Shown one piece after another: positions 20,354 through 33,428 of a stretch of DNA of 64,000 bases. This stretch comes from Globodera rostochiensis (Eukaryota; Nematoda; Chromadorea; Rhabditida; Heteroderidae), in the NCBI GenBank assembly GCA_018350325.1, contig JAEVLN010000011.1, forward strand, positions 1,608,449 to 1,672,448, in the 5' to 3' direction. Position numbers and translations under genes: made by a program. Positions within the stretch are counted from its first letter, which is position 1. Each line of letters starts with the position of its first letter. The notes beneath the pieces were generated by a model. The model ran no database searches, was not told where the DNA came from, and saw nothing but the letters and a program-made list of their open reading frames with translations.

Positions 20354-21490
20354 TGTATATGTACTTGTCGCAGAAGTGAAATCAGCAGAATGAATGAATG
20401 GGGGGGGGAATGGACAAATAACAAATGGGAAGTAGTCGATGTTAGTGAACAACAAACTTTTTCCCCTTGTTTATTAAAACTTTCGGTGTTCTTCAAAAGA
20501 TTGGCCTGTCGGTTTTGGTCTGTGAGATGCCCTCGGGGGTTAAATGATGGACTTACGTTTCACATTTGCGTTTTAAGTGTGAACACAGTCAGAGTCTTTG
20601 GTTCGATAAAAATGCAAAGAATCCCTCGGGCGCTCTGTGCCTGAGGCGTTACGTTTTGGAGGGAAAATCCTCCTTTTGTTTCCCCTACATCCGAACATTC
20701 TTCAACCTTGACCCCCGAGGGGTTCCCTCCCCCCCCCAGCCCATCCTTATCGTACTTCCACCACAATCAGCGACTAATCACGCAAAAATTGGATTCGAAT
20801 TTACTATAAACGATGACGATGCCATGGAAATGGCGGCAACTTTCTTTGGGTGCCCCGGTTTTGTAGTCAATTTTATTTGTTTTGTTTTTGTTAATACTTT
20901 TGATTGGTTGTTTAAAATTGGTTAATAGTCTCTTACTTTTCCTTAGGGTCTCAACGATCGGTTGGGCAATTGCATCGATCTTCCCTACAACACACATATT
21001 ATGATCATAGTCATTCTATCAATCACCCTCAATTTCGTTCACACCGACTTTTAATTTCGTAATTTTCAAAAATTTCAACCATTTCAAAATTTCGGCACAA
21101 AATTTTTGCCGATCGTACTCGGCTTGACGAGAGGAATCGATTGCGAGTAGACATTTCGCCGAGTAAGCCAAAATCGGATATTTTGCCGAGCAACTTTTAA
21201 AACGACTCAAGCTCTCTGAAATTTTGATTTTTAGGCGTCTTTGGCACATTTGCCATTTTTCCCCTTTTTGAACTTTTCCGTTTTGTCATTTTTGGTACGT
21301 CGTCCTGTTGTTTTTTTTGCTTTGCCCTTTTTGGCAACTTTCCACGTTTATCGCATTTTCTTGTGTCGTCACTTCATCAAATGTTTGATGAATTGCAAAA
21401 TGGGCGAAAAAGAAAGAGCAGAGAATTCGATATTTTAATGCATAAATTATTGCTAATTTTTTGATGCGCGGTCCGCCGCGGGTATTTTTA
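20354..21490. other. Spacer, no supported gene
   Basis: Short frames on both strands, none with a recognisable domain or consistent splice structure. A C9 run lies near 20730. Confidence 0.3.
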
Positions 21491-21494
21491 GGCC

Positions 21495-21767
21495 CCTATC
21501 ATCATTTAATTCGAATCCGATCACATTCTTTGGAATTGGTCCTTGAGAAATTGGAAGCCCTTCACCAAAGCGTTAGTGATAATTTGCGCGCCATTTCCTC
21601 CGATTGCGCGACGAATTGCCATCGAACCCAACGACCATTTCCTCAATTTTAAATGGACGTCCACCAAAACGTCCAATCGATCACTGATCAGTGCCATTTT
21701 TAGTCCGAGCTCAAATGGGTCAAGAAAAGCGAAGACTCCGATCCAAATGTCGTCACAAATGAAACTG
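21495..21767 (-). pseudogene. Orphan F-box exon (exon 2 of the family)
   Basis: The minus strand reads [20 protein letters not shown], then [20 protein letters not shown] and [12 protein letters not shown], as in exon 2 of the other copies. It then drifts: the [11 protein letters not shown] segment is replaced by a shifted frame after a deletion. No neighbouring exons 1, 3, 4 or 5 belong to it. Confidence 0.7.
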
Positions 21768-22236
21768 TAGAGGTTCTGATTTGGGTTAGTCGGGTGTGCC
21801 CCCCTCCATATTCAAAAAAATATATATTTTTTTCAGAGTCAATATAACGATTTTTCGGGGGGGGGGGGGGTATGTATTCGAGTCCGTAGCTTTTGGCGGA
21901 CCCGAATTTGAACAACTTAAGCGGTCGCGCAAAACTTTTGGATACAAAGAAAAAGTTGGCACACTTGGACAAAATTAAAGCTTTATAAAAAAGCGGGACC
22001 GTTTAATAGCGAGCGATCCGGTATGTTTCAGTATGCCGTGAAAATGGGCATTTATTGCTGTCATAAATATAAAAATGAAATTATATTTTCAATAATTTTT
22101 TCAAAATAAGTTTATTGAAAGTACTGCTGAATTTCACTTTTCGCACTATCAAAATGTAAATGAACTAATTTTTTTGCGGTTTGGAAGTTGGTCTTTAGTA
22201 TTGCTTTTTTTGGCCCAAGAAAACGTCCATCTTTAT

Positions 22237-22470
22237 CCGGAATCGAGACTGATCAGACCCCGGCTTCATATCTCCCCAAATTGAGATTGATCATGGCCTC
22301 GGCTTCATCAGGAATTAAGACTGATCAATGCCCGGCTTCATATCTCCCGCAATTGAGACTGATCATGGCCCCGGCTTCATCCGGGATTGAGAGTGATCAG
22401 GCCCGGCGCTTCATCTTCATCCGGGATTGAGTGGTCAGGGCCCGGCTTCATCTTCACCCCGCATTGAGAC
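22237..22470. repeat. Degenerate tandem repeat, alternating 39/33-bp units
   Basis: About six units of the pattern GCTTCAT(ATCTCCC)...ATTGAGACTGATCA...GGCCCCG. Lies downstream of copy E. A single unit-like stretch is at 1230-1265 next to copy A. Confidence 0.6.
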
Positions 22471-22763
22471 TAGCCGTAGTCGAGCCGTTGAAGCAGTACA
22501 TATTGGAGCATAAGAATTTTCCCATTTTGTATAGCGGCGACTAGTCAATTTCGTTTAATCAATGCAAAGAAAGTTGTGATTTTTTCCTCACTTTTAAAAA
22601 TGTCAACCGATTCAAAAACCGTTTTAAATTTTTCGAAAAATCCAAAAAAACTGACATCAAATGAAAAACAAAGTCTTTTCAAACATTCATAGGGCAACAA
22701 AAGAAGCCAACATTTATTGTGATTTTCCGTTTAAATTCCATCCACAAAATTCCCTCCGTCCAT

Positions 22764-24324
22764 TCAATCGGCGGGCTCATTCGGACCTTCGTTTGCCTCA
22801 ATCATCCTGAAATAAGAAAAATTTTAAACGATAGGGGGGGGGGGACCATTTTTTTATCAAATTTGATCGAACGAAACGAAAAAAGAATTTTTGAATTTAG
22901 GACAAAACCAAAAACGCAGCACGAAAAACGAAACGGAGTTTCGTCCACCCCTGCCGGAGGGGGTCGGCGGTGCCGATAGGCGCCGGCGAGTAAATTTTGA
23001 CTCGATTTGTTAAGAAAAGATGGGGAATTTTAAGACTATTCATTCACTTACCCATCGCCGATGTCTCCGTCTTTGAAGTTAATGGCGATGCGATTATTCC
23101 ATTGACTATTCCATTCCCACTGAATTGCCTCCTTCTCCCAATTAGTCCATTTGTCCTCTTCACGCCCAATTGGACAACGCACCAACAGCCCATGGCTTCC
23201 GATGAGTCGTAATGTCAATTGCTCTCCCGTCCGATTGTTCTTCAGCTCAAATGACACAAAGTCAGCGTCATAAGTCTCAAAGCGGATGATGAAATTGACC
23301 GCTTCAGAAGCAGTGAGAAATGACTAAAACAATTATTTTCAAACTAATTACACAAAAAGAAGATAAATTACCCCTTTGATTCCCTCAATTCCTGCCGAAT
23401 ACAAAGGACACTGAAGAATCTTCGGCAATCCATCCCCGCGGGGGCTGAGCAACCATTTGGCCAAGGCTTGATGGGACGAAGCCTCGGCGCTATCGGCGGC
23501 CGGAAATTCGGGGAAAAACACCACGGAATGGATCGATCGGAGATTTGGGCAATTGCGAAGAATCGCCGGATTGAATTGTCGCAAACGGTCGAGATGAAGT
23601 CCGAACAACGGAAAGCAGCAAATGTTGGCACTGACCAAAGGCCAAATCTTTTCACAGATAATTTGCCAGGAGCGGCTTTGGTCATCGGAAGTATAAATTG
23701 CAACAGTCGTCCCGCAAGAGTTGAAAAGGCGTTCAAAAAATTTGATGACGCTTAGGTCGATGTAACTGAAAGTTCAAAAACATTTTAATTTGTAAATTTT
23801 TAGGAAGAGAAACTTGATTGCAATGTATTTGAAGCCGATCACATTGCATGGAAGCGGTCCTTGAGGAATTGGAAGCCATTCACCGGAGCGTTTGCCGACA
23901 ATTTCTGCGCCATTTCCGTCGTCCGCGCGACGAATTTCCATCGAACCCAACGACCATTTCCTCGACTTGAAATGGACGTCCACCAAAACGTCTAATCGAT
24001 CACTGATCAGCGCCATTTTCAGTCCGAGCTCAAAAGGGGAGAGAAAAGCGAAGACTTCGTAGCAAATGTCGGCACAAATGAAACTGAAAATTTGGGATTC
24101 ATGCAGGGCTCCGATTCGTAAATGGATGGCCCAAGTACGTACTTGAATATAGCCATTATAGGCCCTTCCCGGTGCCTTCCGCTTATACCGGCCCCCCCCG
24201 GCTGCGATCGGATGTTCAGGACGGGAGACAGAAAGCCTTCGGATCGGACAAATTAAGAAAGTCAAAAAACTCACATTCTCTCCATTTGTTGTTGCTGCTC
24301 CTCTTCGCTTTCGTTGTCCGACAT
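22764..24324 (-). CDS. F-box family protein, copy E (intact, five exons)
   Basis: Exons: 24275-24324, 23814-24083, 23372-23765, 23052-23323, 22764-22806; phases close to about 342 residues. Leader [18 protein letters not shown]-box [20 protein letters not shown] and [20 protein letters not shown]; exon 3 with [20 protein letters not shown] and [12 protein letters not shown]; exon 4 with [14 protein letters not shown]; tail [13 protein letters not shown]. The donor after exon 2 is weak (GTTTCT instead of GTCGTT), so splicing of that intron may be poor. The family's upstream block seen near copies B, D, G and H stops after about 20 recognisable bases here, so this copy may lack its normal promoter. 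Intron 4 carries a GATA-loop hairpin repeat. Confidence 0.75.
22965..22988. repeat. GATA-loop GC hairpin in intron 4 of copy E
   Basis: CGGCGGTGCC, GATA, GGCGCCGGCG. One mismatch in the outer stem. Preceded by a G-rich stretch and followed by TTTGACTCGATTTGTTAAGA, the usual context of this repeat. Confidence 0.75.
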
Positions 24325-25011
24325 TTTTGGAAATATTTTTAATGTTTCGACAGAAGCAATTAATTCAATTCTAAAAATCATGTGATTTAAGAAATGCCAT
24401 TTATGAACGAGAAAAAAAAAATTGCCGTTCGAATGAAAGACGAAATGAAAAAACCGCCAAAAATGGACACAAAAGTATTTTTATTCTTTTTTCAATAATT
24501 TAAATGTATGCAATTTCATTCCTAAATTCTAGAGGTCCTTAAAATTTACGCAAATCCAATCCTTCAAAATATGTAACAATAGACTTATTGTTGTTGATCA
24601 TTGAGTAACTTTTGTTTTAAAAGCTTGAGTAAAATAAAAAAGACACAAATTGCAATTTCTTTAAAAGATTTGAATAAAGTAAAATAAGAAGTCGCAGAAA
24701 AAATACAATAAAATGACAATTTTAAAATTTGAGAAATGAAATTTCTGTAAAATTAAACCGGCAACAACGGAGAAAGGGGGAAGAAGTCTGAATCTGAACC
24801 CGTCTCCGCAACTCAAGGCCAAAGGGCTCTCCCTCCACACAAAAGGCAGTGTTTCCCTATTGACCAATGAACAAAATCTGATCAGAGGTTGATCAATGCA
24901 AACTGATCGCCTTTCGGACCAGTGATCATCAACAAAAAAGCACAAAGATCATCAAAATGCTTGGGTCAAGGAAACACTGTCTTCGGCAGGGCATATAAAA
25001 AGGATGGCTTT
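24325..25011. other. Spacer between copy E and the Nramp gene
   Basis: AT-rich, no gene seen. Probably holds the 3' UTR of the Nramp gene (minus strand) next to 25011 and the 5' flank of copy E next to 24325. Confidence 0.35.
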
Positions 25012-28000
25012 TCAAAGAAAATCTATGCCGCCGCCCCCAGTCGAAACAGCTTCCTGATGGATGGCATCCCGACTGCTGCTCTCGCCCGCCGACAATGTCC
25101 GGCCATCGTCGCCGGCTTCCGAAGTTTTTGTCGACGACGCCCACGGCGCACTGACAGTCAGCTGATCGTCGCTGCGCGCCAACCACGGCACTTTCTTGTA
25201 CAGCCGATCACAATGACTTGCCTTGACGATGTCCATCGCTTGGAGACACTTAATAATTGTTGTCTTTTTATTTATCAACAGATTTTAAAATGCCTTGAGG
25301 GCATACATAAATATAAAACCCAAAATATGGACAAAATGTCATGCCAAAAATAGGGCTGCTTTTGCGAACCGCGCCCTCAACGGCAAGCAGATGAACCAGA
25401 CTCACCATAACCAGCAAGTAGATGACAAATGCCATGTACAGCGTGCCGGGCCCGAACAGAATTGCCCATGCGTACCAAGCGGAGCCGAGGGCTGACATAA
25501 TGTAATCAAAGGAGAAGTACAGGTTGATCAGGATGACCAAAAGTGATGCGCAGAAAGCAAACACCTGTGAATAAAATGCCATGATTTTTATAATTAATGA
25601 TATTCTGAACTAAATCAAGGACAAAGACAATAAATGAATCGTAGTCATTCCCATCAGAGGCCAAACTCTAAAGTCCCACCGATCTACTTTTTTTGTTGCC
25701 AAAAGGCTTCTGGAATCGGCACTCTCTTCGCGCTAATGTTCAGTGCGCGGCTCCGACCTCTCTTTTCTCTGCGCTCACCTGGCCAACCATTGCGCTGCCA
25801 AAGTCGAACATAATGCGCCGGTTGGCGGTGAATGTGATGATCGGGATCAGCGCAAACGGCAACTGCACCATCTGCACACAGTTAAGCAGGTCGTTCATGC
25901 CGGTCAAATTCTGCACGCCCTGGGTGCGCAACGCGAGCAGCAAAGTGGGCACAATGGCAATGGACCGCGTGACCAGCACACGACGCCAGCGGGGCCATTT
26001 GATTTGCAGGAAGCCTTGCATGACGAATTGGCCGGCATAAGTGCCTGAAGAGAGGAGGAGAGGGATAATGCGTAAAATGGCAGTTTTATGGGTTTTTGAT
26101 GGCACCGTCCCTTCCAGGCCCCGGAGACCTGGCTTCATGTACCACCCCCCCCCCCCTCCCTCCCCTAAGGGGACACCCACCGGTCATTGTGCTGCTTTGG
26201 CCGGCCGCCATAATGCCAATGCCCCACACGTACAGCGCGAACATGCCGAACTGACAGCCGAGAAAAATGCCGCCCTTGTAAATGTCCGCCTCCACCGGCT
26301 CCGTGTTGTTCGGGAACAGCTGACGGTCCGGCACCAGCGGTTGGTTCTCACAGCTTTTGAACTAAATTTCATATTTTTTTTGCCCAAAAAAGGACATTAG
26401 CAATAATTTTCAAGCTCAATATTGGTATCAACGAATTAATGCTTGATCAAGAATTTTGATTAGCTCCTTTAAAAACACGGAAAATTTTACAAGAGCGCAC
26501 AATTTGGGCGTTGGTTTTGCCAAAAAGTCCATGCGCAAACACCGCCACCACAAACATGTTGATGAAGAAGCTGCAACACAACGCAATTGCACACTCGATG
26601 AAGTAGTATTTGTTGGCCTCCGTCACTTAAAAGTTGTAAAAAACAGTCTTTTGCCAAAAAAGCGCGCGCGCCTGCATTCCGGCGTGCGCGATCAATGCGG
26701 CGCGACTTGACGAGCGCGGAGTGCAGGTACAAATTGTGCGGCATGATCACGGCGCCGACAACACTGACCGCCTGCAGGCAAAAACATACCGGTATATAAC
26801 AAACAATTCGGGGGTTTTTTGAAAATTGGCATTTTACACTCAAAAATTGTAAAATAAATGGAACAGAAAATTTGAATAAAGGCGTACATTAATTTGTAAA
26901 TTTACACAATTTTAAATTTTTCACTAAATTTTGGGCCGTTTTGAATTAAAAAAAAGCAAAAATTAATTAAGTTTATAACAAAAATCGGCAAATTTCCGAT
27001 TAAATTTTGTAGGGTTGGCACCCCCCCCCCCCCGAAACCCGAGTTTTGGGTCATCCACTGACTACGACATTTCGTCACCCGAAAGGCGGGGGTGGGGGTG
27101 CCAACGCCTAAAATTTCGGATCAAATTTTTTACAGAATTTTTATTTTCCAATAGCCCCCCCCCCCTCTCCCCGCACCTGCAGAAACTCACGACGACCGCA
27201 ATCCGGACAATAGGGCAAAAGTGTGCCGGCCAACAAATCCCACCCGTCCGGTTTGACGACGACGAACTGATTGAATAACAAAATATGGCAATATGAATTT
27301 TTAAAAAAGGAGGGAATTTCACAACTTACGCCCCCCCCCTCGCCCAAAATGTGCAATTTTAGCAATTTATTAAATTATTTAGACCAATTTTCATAACAAA
27401 AAATCTTAAAAAATAATGCCGGGCCGAGTGCATAATCGGAATCGCCTGTTTTTTTTTAATTTTCTTAAAAATGTGCCTAATTTGTAAAACCTCATTTTAA
27501 TAAAGAATTCCCCATAAAAAAAATGAAAGACCTCAAAGCCAAAAGTGATCGCCATTGTGCTGATCAAAATGGCAAAAATGAACTCCAACTTGCGAAAGCC
27601 GTAACGGTCGATCAGCAAAAAAGTGAAAGTGTCCACCATCGTGATCAAAACGCCGACAAAAAGGGGAATTCTGAAAAAATTGGACCAAAATCTTTAAAAA
27701 AAAAATTTTTTTTTAAACAAACCGTCCGTTGGAAAGCAATGCAAAGGCAATGGCCTAAAAATGCGCTTTTTGAACGGCATTTAACACATAAAAATGCCAA
27801 CAAATTCCAACCGTTCCGATCACTTCTTGCATATCACTGCCTGCAAAAAAAACTTTTTTTTTGGGAAATTTATTAAAAATATACAAAAAACAGACTTTGA
27901 AATATCGGCTAATTTAATTATTCCCACAATAAAAGAACAATTTTATGAAGGCGTACAATTCGATTCCGTCAAAATATTAAATTGAAAAAATTCCTTAACA

Positions 28001-29013
28001 TTTTTAGAGTCGTAAAATTTAAGCCAATTTGAAATGGAACCACAATTATTTTTTTTAAAAGATGTTTTTTTTTATCTTTAAACCGCTGAAATACCATCAA
28101 AAAAACTAAATTTTCAAAGAAATGCCAAAAAAAAAGTTTTTTTTAGTTGAAAATGCTCACAAATAATGGCAATTTCAATCATTATCCAAAGGCACAGCCG
28201 CGGCACCCGCGGGTAATATTCGTAGGCAATCTCGGCCATGTCGCGGCCCGACACGACGCCCAGCCGAGCGGACAGCCGCTGGAGAAAGAAGCCGACACAA
28301 TGCGCCATTAAAAGCACCCAAAGCAACTGAAAATGTTTTAAAATTTTGGAAAAAATTTAAAAATTGATGGGGGGGGGGGGTGGAGGTGAATGTCCAACTT
28401 TTGCCAAAAATAGAAAAAAAATCCCGAAAATGTTCCAACTTTTTTTAGAAGTTTTTTTTCTTCTGAATTTTCTAAAAATAGTGGCACAAATTTGCTTACC
28501 CTGTACCTGGCCACCGTGCCGGACTGGAGGTCGGATTCAATGTTTCCCGGGTCCAAGTAGGCGATGCTCATCAGAAAGCCAGGGCCGGTGCTAATTAATT
28601 ATTATTTTTTACGCTATCAGAAAAAAAAACTTACAAAGCCCAAAGCTTCCGAAAGCTGAAAGCACTCTGAAAACAAAATGAATTTAAATTTAGAAAAGTA
28701 ACAAACCCTTAAATATTACCCTTAAATCCTTTATTTTTAGAATTTCGGCAAGGGGAGGGGGGGGGGGAGTTTGTAGGCCTCCCCTCCCCGGGAATTTGTC
28801 CAAAATATTCACAAAATTTAAACTCCAATTCCCTCTTTTGGACACCTCGCCGTCCGTTTCCGGAATGGTGACCATATAATCGAGCGCTTCCTCCTCCGGT
28901 TCAATTGGCGGCGGATCGTTTGGCACGCGCCGACCGCCCGCGCCCCCGCCACCATCGCCTTCGGCACTATCCGTGCCGCCATTTTCATTTGTTGCAACGG
29001 CATTCTCCGACAT
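25012..29013 (-). CDS. Nramp (SLC11) divalent metal-ion transporter
   Basis: Proton-coupled import of Fe2+/Mn2+ is the family role. Fourteen exons (minus): 28846-29013, 28635-28666, 28500-28590, 28161-28326, 27812-27840, 27723-27754, 27532-27670, 27177-27266, 26672-26771, 26501-26625, 26181-26361, 25779-26044, 25406-25564, 25012-25248; total 604 residues, in frame throughout. Landmarks: acidic cytosolic N-terminus [15 protein letters not shown]1 metal site [56 protein letters not shown]6 [18 protein letters not shown] (MPHN motif); the transport signature [20 protein letters not shown]; and TM10 region [12 protein letters not shown]. The intron between exons 9 and 10 (26626-26671, 46 nt) uses a GC donor. 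The length is normal for the family. The nearest named relatives would be nematode smf genes. Confidence 0.9.
26626..26671 (-). other. GC-AG intron of the Nramp gene
   Basis: After CGGAATGCAG the minus strand continues GCGCGCGCGC and ends TTTTAAG. Removing these 46 nt joins G with TG to give Val and the frame [11 protein letters not shown], as expected for the family. No GT donor in reach keeps the frame. Confidence 0.7.
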
Positions 29014-31334
29014 TTGCGTCCGATGAATGCTTTTTGTAAGGCCTGCTGTTGGTGAATGTAAAAAAATGTACGGAATTGTATTCTAAAATGGTTATTTGTT
29101 TAAATTCGACGGTGAAATTTGATTGTTGAGAAAATTTATTGAACTATCGCTTTCAAAAAACAGTTTTTTTGTAAAAAAAAATTGCCAAAAAATGACGGAC
29201 AAACCCAAGTCCAATGGAGTTTCAGTTACGCTGGGTTTTTCCTGGACCTGAATTTTACCTGCATTTTTGTCCAAAGTCCAGGCACCTCCCTAAAATCCAG
29301 GTCCTGAATCCGGGTCAGGAATTTTCAAGGCTCTAGAAATTTTATCAAAATTCAAAATAAACTTGCTAATGCATATTTAAAAATTTGGCCATATGTTAGA
29401 AAAATTCAAATCGGTCAAGTAAAGCCCCACCAAAAATTGAATTTGTTGCTCGGTGACGCCATTTTTAGGTCATCGGAAACCCGGGCCCGGACCGGTCTAC
29501 AAAACGCCACAAAAATAGTCGGTCGGGATTCCGAATTCAATGCCTCAGGATCTCGAGACAAAATCGTCCGGTCTCTATTAAGCTGCCACCGGCTTGGAAT
29601 GCATTTGTTGCTCATAAATTTTTGGAAACATTTTTTTGTGTGAATGGACAAAAAAAGAAAACAAAAAGCCGAAGAGTTTGAGGCCAAAAATCATTCGCGT
29701 TCCATCATAAATACAGCAGAAATATTGGGGTGGGGGGGGGGAAATTGAGGGGAAACGGCGGGGGGCGATGATTCATTTTCTCAATTTCTGTTACACACCG
29801 CCGCCGCCGATAAAAAATAAAATTGATAAAAAAAATGCAATTTAATGGGAGAAAGTGAAGCAGAAGATTTACACAAATAGCAAACAGAAAATTGTGAAAT
29901 TGATTTTGATTATATATGATGATTATAGCCAAAATTATACTTTGAATTCCTCAAAATTTCGTTTTTTATTCGCCAATCCCACGGGATGGAGACTCAGGAT
30001 CAATCCCGAACAGTTCAGAAAAAGGCTCGGTCAAGGATACCCGTTCGGGATCCCAAATTAATCTCGAGAAAATCCGGACGAGATCCCGACCCGGTCTCTA
30101 ATTTCTGTCGAATTTTGTTCACTAAAAGTTCTGGCGCCAATATTTTTCTCACATTTCTTGAGATTTGGGTCCTGTCGCTTAACATTTGCTCCTACAGAAG
30201 ATGATTGCGTTTTTTGTGTACATTAATTATCTCGGTGTGAGTGTAAGCAAAAACATGCATAAACAAATTCATCATCATCAGTGTGTGTTGTGTTCTGCTG
30301 CTGCTGCTGGTTTCAGTGTGGTCGTCACACAACAGCGGAAGCAGCTGCTGTCGTTGCTGCTTTGTTCGTCCAACTGGACGAAGCGCGAATGTCCAGAGGA
30401 ATTTGTGCGCGACGAGGCGCGCTACTTAACACCAGCAGCTAACAGCCGCCGTTGCCGATCAGCAAAAACAATCAAATCAACAACAAACAAACAAAAAAAG
30501 TGATCGGGCGACGGGTGCTCAGAAGGAAGCAAAGCAGCGGGAAAATCGGCTCTCAATTTTCATTCATCGGACGAAATGAATGAATGAATTCGCGGATTGG
30601 ATTTACAACGACGGAAAAGCAAACAAACAATGAAAATGAAATGAATGGACAAGAAAAAATGTCCAATTGTTGAGTTTTTTTATTTTATTGAAAGATGTGA
30701 TAATTGTATCCGGTTTCAGGACATTTTGGATCCGTTTCCGGAATTCGGTCAATCTTTTCACTTTGAAGCGGCACGGAAGCGCAAAATTTTAATTTAAAAA
30801 ACTGACCCTCACTATTTCGGCCCTTCATTTCTTGGAGATTAACGATCGGTTGAACTTTGCTTTGCACCATCAGAAGGCAATCTGTGCAATTTAAATGACG
30901 CTTTAATTGTTTTAATTAAATTAAAATAAAAGAATTAAATTTAATTTGTTCTTTAAAATAATTAAAAGGCTTAAATTCTCTTCGGGTAGAGCAACATTCT
31001 TGATCAAAAAACTCAAAACTGCAAAAAAAGGGGCCCGATCGGAGATTCCTGATCAAAACACAAAAAAAAAATGCCCCGTCGAGAGTTCGGAATTCCTGGA
31101 ATTGGAGACCCGAACAGCTCCGACCAGAGGGGTGGGCGGAATTTTGAGTAACAAATTATGGACAAAACGGAAGACGGACAAAAATAATTAAAATTATTCC
31201 GTACGGAACTTCAAAACGCGAAAAGGGAAAAGATGCCCAAATTTAATGGAAATGACGTAATTTAATTCCCTCCGCCCACCCATTCATTTTGTTCAAAAAA
31301 TCGTTTTATTGTCGCGGACGCTCGCAAATTGGGA

Positions 31335-31735
31335 GCTGCTCGCTGATCCGTTCCCCCTGTGATTACCTAACCCAGAAATTGGTATTTCTCATATCCGAGA
31401 TAGCCCAAGGGGGGAGAGAGGATCGATTGATCGCGAGAATTCCTTTACCAATCAAAAACCGAGAATTTGGTATTCCCGACCGGAATTAGTCCTCCTGACT
31501 TTTCCAGACTCCCAACGTTTCGGTCCCGGTCAGTTTTTTGTCGCTAAAACGATCAATGATCATGATCGGGTGGGGTGGGATCCGATCACCTATTTGATTA
31601 ACCCAGAAATTGCTAATTCATAATGAGATATATTCAAGACGGGATCAATCGGGCTACAAAATCACTAAAGCCAGGAATTCCCGATCGGAATAAGGTCCTC
31701 CTGAATTGTTCGGACTTCAAACATTTTGTGGTTGA
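31335..31735. repeat. Two-copy degenerate direct repeat
   Basis: 31335-31500 and 31580-31735 share AACCCAGAAATTG, GAATTCCCGA(T/C)CGGAAT and GTCCTCCTGA in the same order, about 235 bp apart. Confidence 0.5.
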
Positions 31736-33056
31736 TCGGTGATCAGGGGTTGTTGTCCAAACATGAGAATTAGCCCTGATCATTAGAGCTAGCAGCTACC
31801 CTGCTGTCTGTTGGTGACATCATTCAATGGAGAAGCAACAGAATTTGTCCCATAGCAGTGAAAGTGTCCTTTTTGCTGTGGCTGCAGCTGATCAACAACA
31901 GCCGCCGTCCCCGCCGCTCTTCGGCCGACGAGCGCCGTCCGTTCAAAAGGGACCATTCGCGCGCGCAAACTTTGATCTTTTCTAAAGAAAGTTAAGTGGC
32001 GCGCGGCACTCACAAAATAAAACAAAAATGAATACAAATAAAATGGGCCCTCAAAAAATTTTCTTCTTTTTTTATATTAAAAAAAATTTGCCATTGACAC
32101 AAATAAATAATTGCAAATGTTTATTAAAATGATTTATCTACATTAGAGGAGGAGGGGGGGGGAGACAAACATCGGGGAGCCAAAAATTTATTGGCACAAA
32201 AATGGTATATATTGACTAATGACCGGCTCGGGACCGGGATCCCCGGCTTGGCACCGGGCTCGGGATTTTTAACGGTATCCCGCTCTGGTCTTTTTTGTCC
32301 CAGTCCCGTAAGATTTGAAAACGATTTTAAATATTAAAAAATTGGTTTTTGGCATATTTTGGATTTTTTGAGTTGGTTAAAAGCTCTGAAGGCTTTTGTT
32401 TGCGTAAGTCTTGATCGAGAACTTTATTCGAGATTTTTCAGAATCGACTACTAAAATCTCGATTGGTCTGCAAGTCCGGGCCCTAGTTAAAATCATTCGG
32501 AATGTTCTAAAAATGTTTTGTGCACCAAAGATACGGCCCCAAAGCGTGCCCATTGCTATGTTCGGGGGATTCGGACACAGCTTGGTCTAATAAATATGGC
32601 AACCAAACCTACATCGAATCAATAATCAACAAAACAAATTTTGGGGTTTTAATATCAGACTGATCAATCGATTCCTCAATTGATTATTTTTGAAATGACA
32701 CTTTATAAATGGCAATAAACAAAACATGCACAAACTTTGTCCGCACTTTTGAGGCGCCGGTCGATCAGCTAGCAGCTGTCGATGCTATCAATCGAAAGAA
32801 TTATCAAACAAATTGAGGCTGATAAGGGCGGGCGGGGAGGGGGGTGGCGGCTGGTTGTGGTGCTGACAAATGAGAATGATTTGAGTGTCCGGAAAAAATG
32901 TTATTGAAAAAATATTTGTTGTATTAATTGCGAATTCTTTGGTTGCCACTAAGGATGTTCGAAAGTCTCAGTCTCGAGTCAAGAAATTTCTCGGTTTTTT
33001 TGAGTCTCGGTGTCATTTCTCGGTCTCGACTCTCGTTCAAGTCTCGAGTGCCACCA

Positions 33057-33184
33057 GTGTTTTGCTGTTCCAGCTTGGCCTGTTCTGTTCTAGCATTTCG
33101 GAACAGAAACAGAACAGATAGGCTGTGTTCTAAAATTTGAGAACAGAACAGGAACAGGTTCAATTTGTTCGAACAGCAAAACAT
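33057..33184. repeat. Small palindromic element
   Basis: Left GTTTTGCTGTTC and right GAACAGCAAAAC are inverted. The interior repeats GAACAGAACAG and its complement. Target duplication not clear. Confidence 0.5.
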
Positions 33185-33428
33185 GACCGCCTCGGGGAAT
33201 AAATGCCTTTTAAATATGGAAGTGTGCAAAATTTCAAGTGAAGTCCCGAATAAGCATAACGATAGCTTAATACCAAAAAGCTTGCATCAATAATAGCTCA
33301 ATGCGCAGTTTTGATCTGATTCGCCACATTTAGCGCCGGAGCCTTCAGCTGTCGTGCCGAATTACAAAAACAAAATCAGGCAAATAGCGGCATCATTATG
33401 AAAGGGGATAATGTGCAAACAAACATAC

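Larger units (their letters stand above)
29014..33428. other. Long spacer upstream of the Nramp gene
   Basis: No convincing gene. Likely contains the Nramp promoter in the first kilobase. It also holds G/C runs (29733, 32157), a CGGGACCGGGATCC-rich patch at 32224-32310 related to the hAT-like elements, CTCGAGTC-type words at 32965-33050 like those of the element at 62043, and many TGATCA words between 31300 and 32800. Confidence 0.4.

Noticed and set aside
25740..26400. Plus-strand frames over the Nramp exons
   Set aside because: They are antisense shadows of exons that encode conserved Nramp text on the minus strand.
30186..30503. 105-codon frame with CTG/GCTG-rich text upstream of the Nramp gene
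   Set aside because: Low-complexity, no homology recognised; more likely 5' flank of the Nramp gene.
31300..32800. Abundance of TGATCA words, considered as a regulatory code
   Set aside because: The word occurs in many repeats and spacers without ordered spacing; I could not separate it from repeat content.
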